Below, in pieces: positions 1 through 6,554 of a stretch of DNA of 16,823 bases; position 1 is the first letter of the stretch; each line of letters begins with the position of its first letter. A program made the translations under genes and the position numbers. The DNA is from Flavobacteriales bacterium (lineage in GTDB: Bacteria > Bacteroidota > Bacteroidia > Flavobacteriales > JABDKJ01): contig JABDKJ010000081.1 of the NCBI GenBank assembly GCA_013002285.1, forward strand, positions 1-16,823, given 5' to 3'. The notes under the pieces are model-generated. The model was given only the letters and a program-made list of their open reading frames with translations. It was not told where the DNA came from and ran no database searches.

Positions 1-384
1 GCTATGCCGAAGCTCAAGAATTCAGATCAAGCGTCCGTAGTTCTTTTTTCTACTGTGGCCGTAGGTTCTGGTTTTCCTTTTCACAGCAAAGTGTCTATGT
101 CCAAGGGTGCGATAGAAGGTCTGACACGTGCACTCGCAGCCGAATGGGCTCCAATAATAAGGGTGAATGCCATTGCTCCTTCACTGACCAATACGCCTTT
201 AGCAGGCAAACTTTTGAGCAGTCCTGAGAAGATCGAAGCGAATGCGCAAAGGCATCCTTTGAAAAGAGTAGGGCAGGCAAAAGATATAGCTCAAAGCGCA
301 AAATTCCTTTTGTCTGAAAATTCCTCATGGATCAGTGGTCAAGTGATCTCGGTTGATGGTGGAATGTCGCGATTGAAAGTATGA
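1..384 (+). CDS. SDR-family protein lacking the catalytic Tyr, C-terminal part (5' truncated)
   Basis: C-terminal ~127 residues of a short-chain dehydrogenase/reductase; the open frame runs to base 1, so the N-terminal NAD(P)-binding half lies outside the window. The Met codon at 4 is internal. Counting from it, the fold core is visible as SVVLFSTVAV (11-20), SKGAIEGLTRALAAEWAP (33-50), RVNAIAPS and the C-terminal GQVISVDGG. In classical SDRs the active site is Ser, then Tyr-x-x-x-Lys. Here Lys34 is present, but the Tyr position is Val30 and the Ser position aligns with Thr17. The protein therefore probably does not catalyse a classical SDR oxidoreduction, and may be a binding or scaffold protein. 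Its stop overlaps the start of the next gene (ATGA), so it belongs to the photolyase/flavin block. Family call is confident; inactivity is inferred. Confidence 0.88.
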   Translation, partial: AMPKLKNSDQASVVLFSTVAVGSGFPFHSKVSMSKGAIEGLTRALAAEWAPIIRVNAIAPSLTNTPLAGKLLSSPEKIEANAQRHPLKRVGQAKDIAQSAKFLLSENSSWISGQVISVDGGMSRLKV

Positions 385-1496
385 TGGAAGCTCAATTCAA
401 AACTTGGGTAACGGAATATGAAGAGATACTTCAGCTGTTAGATCAAATAGACCCTGTCGCTTATGGCAAGACAAGGAACTATATTGATGGTCATGTTACA
501 CGGCTGTCACCTTACATTTCTCGTGGGGTTTTAAGCACTAAACAGGTCTTGGAACATATACTTGAAATGGGACACCCATTCGAAAGGATCGAAAAATTCG
601 TTCAAGAACTCGCTTGGCGAGACTATTGGCAGCAAGTTTGGAAAGAAAAAGGTGATTCCATTTTTTCTGACCTGAAACACAAACAGCCCAAGGGAAAATT
701 TGTGGGAATGCCCCGTGCTATTGACGAAGCTAATACAGGAATTGATGCCATAGACAGGGCTATCAAAGAAATGTATGATACGGGCTATATGCACAACCAT
801 GTTCGCATGTATGTGGCGTCCATAGCCACTAACATGGCAGAATGCAAATGGCAAGACCCAGCTCAATGGATGTATTATCATTTGTTGGACGGAGACTTGG
901 CTAGCAATCATTTAAGTTGGCAATGGGTAGCTGGAAGCAACAGCAATAAGACCTATGTGGCAAACCAAGACAACATCAATAAATATTGTCATACAGAGCA
1001 GAAAGGAAATTTCTTGGATGTGCCTTATGAGAATTTTTCAAATTGGGAGGTTCCAGAAATACTAAAAGAACTAATGCCGGCAGCGTTTAACACTGACCTT
1101 CCGGTTTGCGAAGAACTGAAGGTCGATGACAATATACCTACGCTGATCTACAATGAGTATAATTTGGACCCCTTGTGGCACAATGAAATGCCTGCTAACC
1201 GAATTCTTTTATTCGAACCGGAGGTTTATAGGCGCTTTCCTGTTTCTCAGCACCGCATTCAATTCGCTTTAGATCTGGCAAAGAATATCGAAGGGCTGCA
1301 AGTGTATTCCGGATCATTCCAAACCTTGGAACAAGAGTTGAAAGGAGGTAAGGTCATATTTAAGGAACATCCTTTATATGAATATGATGGGAAAAAAGAA
1401 GAGCGCGACTGGATGTTCGATGTTGAAGGGTACTTTCCATCTTTTTTCGCGTTCTGGAAAAAGGCTAAAAAACAATTGATAAAAGTTGAAGCTTAA
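381..1496 (+). CDS. Photolyase/cryptochrome-type FAD-binding protein with possibly permuted domain order
   Basis: A 371-residue flavoprotein of the photolyase/cryptochrome superfamily. The FAD-binding helical domain comes first (about 28-205). Visible motifs are RLSPYISRGVLS (41-52), ELAWRDYW (76-83), TGYMHNHVRMYVAS (134-147) and LLDGDLASNHLSWQW (168-182). N176 matches the Asn near flavin N5 and W180 the proximal electron-transfer Trp of E. coli PhrB. Canonical photolyases have an ~150-residue antenna domain before this; it is missing here. Instead residues ~252-366 resemble that domain: a strand TLIYNEYNLDPLW, a strand RILLFEPE followed by a helix SQHRIQFALDLAKNI, a strand LQVYSGSF, and a terminal YFPSFFAFWKKA like the F.pF..aW that normally ends it. 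It overlaps the SDR gene by 4 bp (start at 381 or 384). Repair versus signalling role is not decidable here. Confidence 0.9.
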   Translation: MMEAQFKTWVTEYEEILQLLDQIDPVAYGKTRNYIDGHVTRLSPYISRGVLSTKQVLEHILEMGHPFERIEKFVQELAWRDYWQQVWKEKGDSIFSDLKHKQPKGKFVGMPRAIDEANTGIDAIDRAIKEMYDTGYMHNHVRMYVASIATNMAECKWQDPAQWMYYHLLDGDLASNHLSWQWVAGSNSNKTYVANQDNINKYCHTEQKGNFLDVPYENFSNWEVPEILKELMPAAFNTDLPVCEELKVDDNIPTLIYNEYNLDPLWHNEMPANRILLFEPEVYRRFPVSQHRIQFALDLAKNIEGLQVYSGSFQTLEQELKGGKVIFKEHPLYEYDGKKEERDWMFDVEGYFPSFFAFWKKAKKQLIKVEA

Positions 1497-1498
1497 AC

Positions 1499-2140
1499 AT
1501 GCATTTCTCGAAAAAAGATATCCAAGATCTTGAACGCATAAAGCGTTTGAACCTGGTCAATTCCATCAGTGGAGTGAAGTCTGCAAATTTGATAGGGACG
1601 CTCTCTTCAGAGGGGTGTACGAACCTGGCCATAATCAGTTCTGTCGTGCATTTGGGAAGCGATCCATCATTGTTGGGATTTATCATGCGGCCAGATCTAA
1701 AAGTGCGCAGACATAGTTATGAGAACATATTAGAAAACAAGTCCTATACGATCAATCATGTCACCAGATCCATGGTTCAGAATGCGCATTACACTTCCGC
1801 AAAATTTGAAGCAGATGTTTCAGAATTTGAAATGTGCGCACTGACCGAAGAATACTTGTTTGGACATAAAGCTCCTTTTGTAAAGGAAAGTGCTATTAAA
1901 ATGGCGATGGAGTTCATAGAGCAGATCAAGATCAAAGCCAATGGTACGGTATTGATGATCGGTGCATTACAAGACCTTGTATTGCCGGAAAAGGCCATGC
2001 AAGAAACAGGACACATAGATCTTGATAAAGTGGATGCCGTTGGCATTTCTGGTTTGAATTCTTACTACGCTTTGGAAAAGATGGCACAATTCCCCTATGC
2101 CCGAGTGAACGAATTGCCAAATTTCAATTCTACAAAATGA
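1499..2140 (+). CDS. Flavin reductase-like protein (FMN-binding split barrel)
   Basis: A 213-residue protein of the flavin reductase-like/FMN-binding split-barrel family, cytoplasmic with no signal peptide. Characteristic segments are SGVKSANLIGTLS (24-36), TNLAIISSVVHLGSDPSLLGFIMRP (41-65), where this family contacts flavin phosphate, and RHSYENILENKSYTINHV (71-88). It starts 2 bp after the upstream photolyase stop, and its TGA stop overlaps the ATG of the DUF2256 gene. In the neighbourhood of two photolyase-type flavoproteins it could supply reduced flavin or reduce a shared substrate; this is inference from context. Substrate cannot be read from the sequence. Length fits the family, and there is no sign of truncation. 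Confidence 0.88.
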   Translation: MHFSKKDIQDLERIKRLNLVNSISGVKSANLIGTLSSEGCTNLAIISSVVHLGSDPSLLGFIMRPDLKVRRHSYENILENKSYTINHVTRSMVQNAHYTSAKFEADVSEFEMCALTEEYLFGHKAPFVKESAIKMAMEFIEQIKIKANGTVLMIGALQDLVLPEKAMQETGHIDLDKVDAVGISGLNSYYALEKMAQFPYARVNELPNFNSTK

Positions 2141-2265
2141 GGAAAGTTGATCTGCCATCAAGAATATGTCCTGTCTGTGACCGCCCATTTTCATGGCGAA
2201 AAAAATGGGAGCTAAATTGGGAAAACGTGAAATATTGCAGCAAGCGCTGTCGCTCGGAAAAATGA
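2137..2265 (+). CDS. DUF2256 zinc-ribbon-like micro-protein (42 aa)
   Basis: A 42-residue basic protein matching DUF2256. It has two Cys pairs, Cys11/Cys14 (CPVC) and Cys34/Cys38 (CSKRC), which fit a small zinc-binding knuckle. Between them lies the aromatic/basic family signature PFSWRKKWELNWENVKYCS (17-35). Its ATG overlaps the flavin reductase stop (ATGA), and its own TGA overlaps the ATG of the following cryptochrome gene, also as ATGA. Translational coupling is therefore likely. No function is established for this family as far as I know. Tight linkage to photolyase-type genes suggests an accessory role for those flavoproteins or a DNA/RNA-binding role; both are guesses. Confidence 0.9.
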   Translation: MRKVDLPSRICPVCDRPFSWRKKWELNWENVKYCSKRCRSEK

Positions 2266-3743
2266 AAGCACTGAACCTCATATTTCCTCATCAGCTTTTT
2301 AGGGAAAGCGAACTGTTGAAGAATGATCTTCCCATATATCTGGTAGAGGAATATCTCTTTTTCACGCAATATGCCTTTCATAAAGAAAAGATATGTTTTC
2401 ATAGGGCGAGCATGAAAGCCTATGAAAGTTACCTGAAGGAACAAGGCAGGGAAGTGCGTTACATTTCAGCACAAGAAAAGGCGCATGACGTAAGGGTCTT
2501 GATCCCTGAATTGATCAAAGAAGATATAGGTGAGATCCATTGCGTAGATCCAAGCGATTTTTGGTTAGAAAAACGAATTCGAAAGGCTTGCGCAAGCAAA
2601 GTGCAATTGCATTTGCACAAAAGTCGATCGTTCATCAATTCGAAAAGTGATAATAAAGGATTTTTCAGAAAGGACGGAAAGAAATTCTTTCAAACACGAT
2701 TTTACATTCTGCAACGCAAGCGCCTGGGGATCTTATTGGAAGGTGCAGACAAACCAGTAGGAGGGAAGTGGAGCTTTGATCAGGAGAACAGGAAGAAATA
2801 TCCTAAGGAAAGAAGGCCTGCTGCGATGCCTGAATATACTCGATCATCTCATTTGAAAGAAGGGCGTGAATACACAGAGAAATACTTTCGTGTCAATCCA
2901 GGTGAGATCAGTGAAAAGCAGCTCTATCCCATCGATCATGAACAGAGTAGAATGGCCCTGCAAGACTTTTTGGAGAATCGCTTTATCAGCTTTGGTCCTT
3001 ATGAGGATGCTATAGTTGCAGAAGAACATTTTCTGGAACACAGTGTGCTCAGCCCGCTGATGAATGTTGGTTTACTTGAGCCAGCCGAAGTAGTTGAAAG
3101 CGCGTTGATCTTTGCTGCAAATAATGACGTTCCGTTGAATAGTCTTGAAGGATTTTTGAGGCAGATCATTGGTTGGAGAGAATTCATTCGTGGAGTTTAC
3201 GAAGCGAAAGGTGTAGAAGAGCGTACACGAAATTTTTGGGGATTCAAACGCAAGATCCCGGCTTCATTTTATAATGGGACGACAGGTATCCACCCCGTTG
3301 ACCATACCATCAAGAAAGTATTGAAGACCGGCTATGCACATCACATTGAACGTTTGATGATCCTCGGTAATTACATGCTATTGTGTGAATTCGATCCTGA
3401 TGAAGTTTATCGTTGGTTCATGGAACTATTCATAGATGCCTATGACTGGGTAATGGTTCCAAATGTCTATGGCATGAGCCAGTTTTCAGATGGCGGACTC
3501 TTCGCGCCCAAACCTTATATCAGTAGCAGCAATTACATCATGAAAATGAGCGACTATAAAAAGGGAGAATGGCAAAAGGAATGGGACGCCCTTTTTTGGC
3601 GCTTTATGCATGTGCACCGCGATCTTTTTGCAAAGAATCCAAGGTTGAGCATGTTATTGAGCACATTTGACAAATGGCCGGTTGACAAGCGCAATATATA
3701 CCTTGATAGAGCAGAAGAATATTTAAAAGGACTGGATGGATAA
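2262..3743 (+). CDS. Cryptochrome/photolyase of the PhrB/CryB (DPRP, FeS-BCP-related) lineage without Fe-S ligands
   Basis: A 493-residue protein of the prokaryotic (6-4) photolyase-related family. The start MKALNLIFPHQLF at 2262 is preferred because it begins exactly at the family N-terminus and overlaps the DUF2256 stop; upstream in-frame codons code for DUF2256 in another frame. Residues ~1-140 form the N-terminal alpha/beta domain and ~230-480 the FAD-binding helical domain, with IIGWREFIRGVYE, TGYAHHIERLM (His360-His361, matching the active-site His pair of Agrobacterium PhrB) and DAYDWVMVPNVYGMSQFSDGG. PhrB's four [4Fe-4S] cysteines (350, 438, 441, 454) are not present: the aligned positions are Pro345, Lys433, Glu436 and about Lys439, and the loop between the last two ligands is shortened. 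FAD binding is likely; DNA repair versus light sensing is open. The next gene overlaps by 1 bp. Confidence 0.92.
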   Translation: MKALNLIFPHQLFRESELLKNDLPIYLVEEYLFFTQYAFHKEKICFHRASMKAYESYLKEQGREVRYISAQEKAHDVRVLIPELIKEDIGEIHCVDPSDFWLEKRIRKACASKVQLHLHKSRSFINSKSDNKGFFRKDGKKFFQTRFYILQRKRLGILLEGADKPVGGKWSFDQENRKKYPKERRPAAMPEYTRSSHLKEGREYTEKYFRVNPGEISEKQLYPIDHEQSRMALQDFLENRFISFGPYEDAIVAEEHFLEHSVLSPLMNVGLLEPAEVVESALIFAANNDVPLNSLEGFLRQIIGWREFIRGVYEAKGVEERTRNFWGFKRKIPASFYNGTTGIHPVDHTIKKVLKTGYAHHIERLMILGNYMLLCEFDPDEVYRWFMELFIDAYDWVMVPNVYGMSQFSDGGLFAPKPYISSSNYIMKMSDYKKGEWQKEWDALFWRFMHVHRDLFAKNPRLSMLLSTFDKWPVDKRNIYLDRAEEYLKGLDG

Positions 3744-4168
3744 TGATACTTAACATTTCATATCGCGACCAAAAGGTAGAGCGACAGATCACAGAACAAC
3801 TGGGAAAGTCCTTTGGTTTGTTGGAACGTTTGCAACTGAGAGGAGTAGGCTCTCAACGTTTTCATATTCTGCATGCCCACAGTGACATCACGGAAAAGAT
3901 AGGCAGTATTCAAGGGCAGATGTATGCTAACATTGAACTAAGGCCAAGAGGTATCATGCTTTATTTTAGATCTCGCACAGAGACCTTTGCCTTGCTGATC
4001 CCTTATTATACGCTCTCTGTGTTCAAGAATGGACATGATCTTTCGATCCATTCCGGAGGTCGACATGTAGCATTGCGACCGGCCAACAAAGTTTCCCTTG
4101 ACCCAAAATTCTATAGAAAAATGATGGACCTTAAACTGTCTTCTCAGTGCTCTGATTGTGGACTTTGA
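3743..4168 (+). CDS. Unrecognised conserved-looking protein in the photolyase/flavin block (141 aa)
   Basis: A 141-residue protein I do not recognise. The start overlaps the upstream cryptochrome stop (TAATG), which argues strongly that it is a real, translationally coupled gene. There is no signal peptide or membrane segment. It appears to have a mixed alpha/beta composition: a basic helical N-terminus, then alternating hydrophobic strands (ANIELRPRGIMLYFRS, ETFALLIPYYTLSVF), a GGRHVALRPA segment and a Lys-rich helix. It ends in a Cys-containing tail, CSDCGL, whose CxxC pair could bind a metal or be redox-active. The strand pattern FALLIPYYTLSVFKNGHDLSIHSGGR is reminiscent of PH-like or small beta-barrel domains, but this is weak. 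It closes the block and is followed by a strong inverted repeat. Confidence 0.8.
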   Translation: MILNISYRDQKVERQITEQLGKSFGLLERLQLRGVGSQRFHILHAHSDITEKIGSIQGQMYANIELRPRGIMLYFRSRTETFALLIPYYTLSVFKNGHDLSIHSGGRHVALRPANKVSLDPKFYRKMMDLKLSSQCSDCGL

Positions 4169-4174
4169 GCGCTT

Positions 4175-4228
4175 GAGAAAAGTAAAGGGCAGCACCAGAA
4201 ATTAAGTCTTAAGAAATGGTGTTTTCTC
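4175..4228 (+). terminator. Nested inverted repeat after the photolyase/flavin block, probable terminator or 3' processing element
   Basis: Seven bases after the last plus-strand stop lies a nested dyad. An outer arm GAGAAAA (4175-4181) pairs with TTTTCTC (4222-4228). A middle arm CACCA (4193-4197) pairs with TGGTG (4217-4221), and an inner arm TTAAG (4202-4206) pairs with CTTAA (4208-4212). The middle and inner arms are separated on both sides by the same GAAA, which would form a symmetric internal loop. There is no clean U-tract after it, so factor-independent termination is uncertain. Confidence 0.5.
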
Positions 4229-4289
4229 AGACCTAGTTCAGAAGCTCTGTCTGTTCAAATCCTTTCGATCAAAACCTAAAACAAGAGAC

Positions 4290-4314
4290 CGTTCAGAATT
4301 AGATCTTTTGAACG
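4290..4314. terminator. Hairpin in the convergent spacer, possible terminator
   Basis: CGTTCAGAA (4290-4298) pairs with TTTTGAACG (4306-4314), nine pairs including one G-U, around a 7-base loop. It lies between convergent genes: the plus-strand block ends at 4168 and the minus-strand YodC-like gene ends at 4346. A TTTTT run follows at about 4325 on the plus strand, too far from the stem for a textbook terminator. Confidence 0.35.
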
Positions 4315-4345
4315 ATGACAGCAATTTTTCTGGCGCTGCACCTTT

Positions 4346-4618
4346 CTAGTTTCTGAGGTCTCCATGCTCTTTTTGCCAAAGGAGATGCTCTGAATGATGG
4401 TGGAACATATTTTCATCAGAAATGAAATTAAGTTCCGATTGATCTATGATCTCCCTATGTATCCTCATTTCATCTTTCCAAATACATATGACCAGTAGGT
4501 CATGTTCTTCCCAACCCATCAGAGGTCTGTAGTTTGTTGCGTATCGTTCTACTGTCATTATTTCACCTCCTCTGATGTGTTGTACTTTGTCTCCAGTATT
4601 GAATATTCGAGCTTTCAT
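4346..4618 (-). CDS. YodC-like small protein (DUF2158-type)
   Basis: A 90-residue soluble protein. Its first ~50 residues match the YodC/DUF2158 pattern: GDKVQHIRGGEIMTVERY (9-26), then a spacer and a hydrophobic strand ending in VICIWKD (43-49). In this family, G-D-x-V, GGxxMTV and a C-x-W near the end of the domain are typical and give a small SH3-like barrel; no biochemical role is established that I know of. The remaining ~40 residues are a His/Glu-rich tail, FHHHSEHLLWQKEH, not typical of the short family members. It lies 71 bp downstream of degQ on the same strand but beyond a strong terminator, so it may be read separately. An internal ATG preceded by GGAGG at 4556-4571 is explained by the conserved GGEIM codons rather than a second start. 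Confidence 0.75.
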   Translation of the reverse strand: MKARIFNTGDKVQHIRGGEIMTVERYATNYRPLMGWEEHDLLVICIWKDEMRIHREIIDQSELNFISDENMFHHHSEHLLWQKEHGDLRN

Positions 4619-4646
4619 CTTGTTAAGTTTTTGTGTTCTTAAATAA

Positions 4647-4677
4647 AGAATGGCAGGACAGAATGTCCTGCCATTCT
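4647..4677 (-). terminator. Intrinsic terminator of the degQ-like gene
   Basis: A perfect 14-bp stem, AGAATGGCAGGACA (4647-4660) paired with TGTCCTGCCATTCT (4664-4677), with a 3-base loop. It lies 13 bases downstream of the minus-strand protease stop. On the minus strand the stem is followed by the T-rich CTTTATTTAAG. This is the strongest hairpin on this side of the window. Confidence 0.85.
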
Positions 4678-4689
4678 GTTCATATTAAA

Positions 4690-6210
4690 CTATAAGCCAA
4701 AGGCATAATAATATACTCCCGGATAGTCTTCATAAAACCCTTCGAGCATAACACCGCCATTTGTATTTTCAAGGATATCTATGAGTTGATCTTTATCTTT
4801 TAGACGCTCACCACCCACTTTAGTGATGATGAATCCATCTTTCATTCCAGTATGTCTCTTAAGTTTTCCGGCATGTAGTTTTTTCACTTTAACACCTCCC
4901 TCAATGTCTAACTTTCTAGAAGTTTCTTTGTCAAGATCCTCGAGTTCTACTCCAAGTAAAACGAGCATATCCGTATTTTCCTTTTCGATCAATTCGCTAT
5001 TTCCTTCTTTGTTCTTGAGCTTTACTTCGTACTCTTTTTCTTTACCTTTTCTGTCGATCAATAGATCTACTGTGTCTCCTGGTCTATATCTGGCAATGAC
5101 CTCTTGCAGTTCAGGGGCCGATCTGACATCAATTCCATTTGCCTTTAAAATAACATCGCCTGCAAGAAGTCCTGCTTTTTGTGCTGCGCTGTTTTCCATA
5201 AGGCTGTCTATATAAACGCCTTCGGTCAGTTCAAGGTCTTTTACTTTGGCCAGGTTGCCATCCAAGCCTCTTATGGTCACTCCCAAATATCCTCTTTGAA
5301 CTACACCATATTTCAATAGATCTTCAACCACTTTGTTGACCATGTTCGATGGCACTGCAAAGCCATAACCGGCATAAGCACCTGTAGGACTTGAGATCGC
5401 TGTGTTGATCCCAATGAGACCACCCTGCAAATTCACCAAAGCTCCACCACTATTGCCCGGATTTATTGCCGCATCTGTTTGGATGAATGACTCTATCGCA
5501 GAACGGTCCTTTAAAATATTGATGTTTCGTGCTTTGGCACTAACGATACCTGCTGTCACTGTAGAGTTCAAATTGAATGGATTACCTACTGCCAGGACCC
5601 AATCACCTACTTCTACATCATCGGAATTCACCATTGGTAGCGCGGTGAGGTCTTTTTCTTTTATTTGAATGAGTGCCAGATCAGTAGAGGGGTCTGTTCC
5701 CATGACACTGGCTTTATAAGTGCGATTATCATTCAAGGTCACTTCAATGTCATCTGCGTCTTTGATCACATGATAATTCGTTACGATATAGCCCTCATCA
5801 TTAATGATCACGCCAGAACCCGATCCCATCTTCAGGTTGGGCATTTTCTGAACTCTTGGACTTTCGAAATGGTATTTTGGTCCAAAAAGATCATCAAATG
5901 GGCCGTTCTTAAAAAATCGCTTGAACGGGTCGGGCAATTGACCTTGAGAGATCTGATCGGCAATAGCCCCGGTTTGTGTGGAACGTATATGTACTACTGA
6001 GTGCATTACTTTGTCAGCGATATCTGTGAAATCCAATGGTCTCAGATCTCCTTTTTTATCCATCGCAAGCACAGCGCCATTACCTCCTGTGCTGCTTATA
6101 TGTTCTATTTTGAGTGTTTTTCCATCAAAGACATCAAAAGAGTAAAAAACTCCAAAGGTGATCATACTCCCTATTACTGATGCCAATATCAATGAGCTTA
6201 TCTTTTTCAT
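4690..6210 (-). CDS. degQ: DegP/DegQ (HtrA)-family envelope serine protease
   Basis: A 506-residue HtrA-type serine endoprotease/chaperone that degrades or holds misfolded envelope proteins. The N-terminus has a hydrophobic segment at ~4-26 (signal peptide or anchor). The trypsin-like domain spans ~65-300 with the full triad: His147 (TNYHVI), Asp177 (PSTDLALIQI) and Ser254 (GNSGGAL). PDZ1 spans ~305-398 (carboxylate-binding loop GYLGV at 307-311), and residues ~412-500 form a second, shorter and divergent PDZ-like domain. Length and layout match Bacteroidota Do-like proteases. It is preceded by a small putative exported protein (20-bp gap) and Hsp20 on the same strand, making a plausible protein-quality-control block. 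DegP and DegQ cannot be told apart here; the symbol is by similarity only. Confidence 0.93.
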   Translation of the reverse strand: MKKISSLILASVIGSMITFGVFYSFDVFDGKTLKIEHISSTGGNGAVLAMDKKGDLRPLDFTDIADKVMHSVVHIRSTQTGAIADQISQGQLPDPFKRFFKNGPFDDLFGPKYHFESPRVQKMPNLKMGSGSGVIINDEGYIVTNYHVIKDADDIEVTLNDNRTYKASVMGTDPSTDLALIQIKEKDLTALPMVNSDDVEVGDWVLAVGNPFNLNSTVTAGIVSAKARNINILKDRSAIESFIQTDAAINPGNSGGALVNLQGGLIGINTAISSPTGAYAGYGFAVPSNMVNKVVEDLLKYGVVQRGYLGVTIRGLDGNLAKVKDLELTEGVYIDSLMENSAAQKAGLLAGDVILKANGIDVRSAPELQEVIARYRPGDTVDLLIDRKGKEKEYEVKLKNKEGNSELIEKENTDMLVLLGVELEDLDKETSRKLDIEGGVKVKKLHAGKLKRHTGMKDGFIITKVGGERLKDKDQLIDILENTNGGVMLEGFYEDYPGVYYYAFGL

Positions 6211-6230
6211 TTTCTATTCACATTTATGTA

Positions 6231-6554
6231 TTAAACAATATTTGATCTTCTTCTAATTATCGCGTTCTGATCTCTATTCAAGATCGCAACCATCTGTGAA
6301 TGGGGCAAACGGGCCCCACTCTGGCCAGCATCACCTGACATCCATAAACTAGCCGGACGGATGAAGCACCGATGTTCTATGGGTCTTGGCTTAAGGGTAG
6401 CTTGCCTTGTGCTCAGATCTGTGTCAGGAATTGGTTTCATAGCTACATGTGTGGCATCCAATTCAGTCATGTTTGCCAAATTGGAGAAAGCCAATTGGTC
6501 ATCAACTTTCATTGACAATAACACCATGGCGCATATGAATATCAACGTTTTCAT
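6231..6554 (-). CDS. Small putative exported protein of unknown function
   Basis: A 107-residue open frame I do not recognise. In its favour: it has a plausible signal-peptide N-terminus, MKTLIFICAMVLLSM, sits in the gap between two same-strand stress genes, and ends only 20 bp before the protease start. Against it: after ~residue 45 the composition becomes basic and Pro/Arg/Gln-rich without clear secondary-structure pattern, ending in NAIIRRRSNIV, which could reflect a short real exported protein, a degraded gene or chance. No frameshifted continuation was recognised. If real it would be exported and possibly cotranscribed with the protease. Confidence 0.42.
   Translation of the reverse strand: MKTLIFICAMVLLSMKVDDQLAFSNLANMTELDATHVAMKPIPDTDLSTRQATLKPRPIEHRCFIRPASLWMSGDAGQSGARLPHSQMVAILNRDQNAIIRRRSNIV

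Noticed and set aside
2193..2261. Upstream ATG extension of the cryptochrome gene
   Set aside because: In frame but it overlaps almost half of DUF2256 in another frame, and the family N-terminus (MKALNLIFPHQ) begins exactly at 2262.
4556..4575. Internal GGAGG plus ATG in the YodC-like gene as a second translation start
   Set aside because: The bases encode the conserved GGEIMTV motif, so the match is expected by coding constraint; a start there would remove the N-terminal GDxV strand of the domain.
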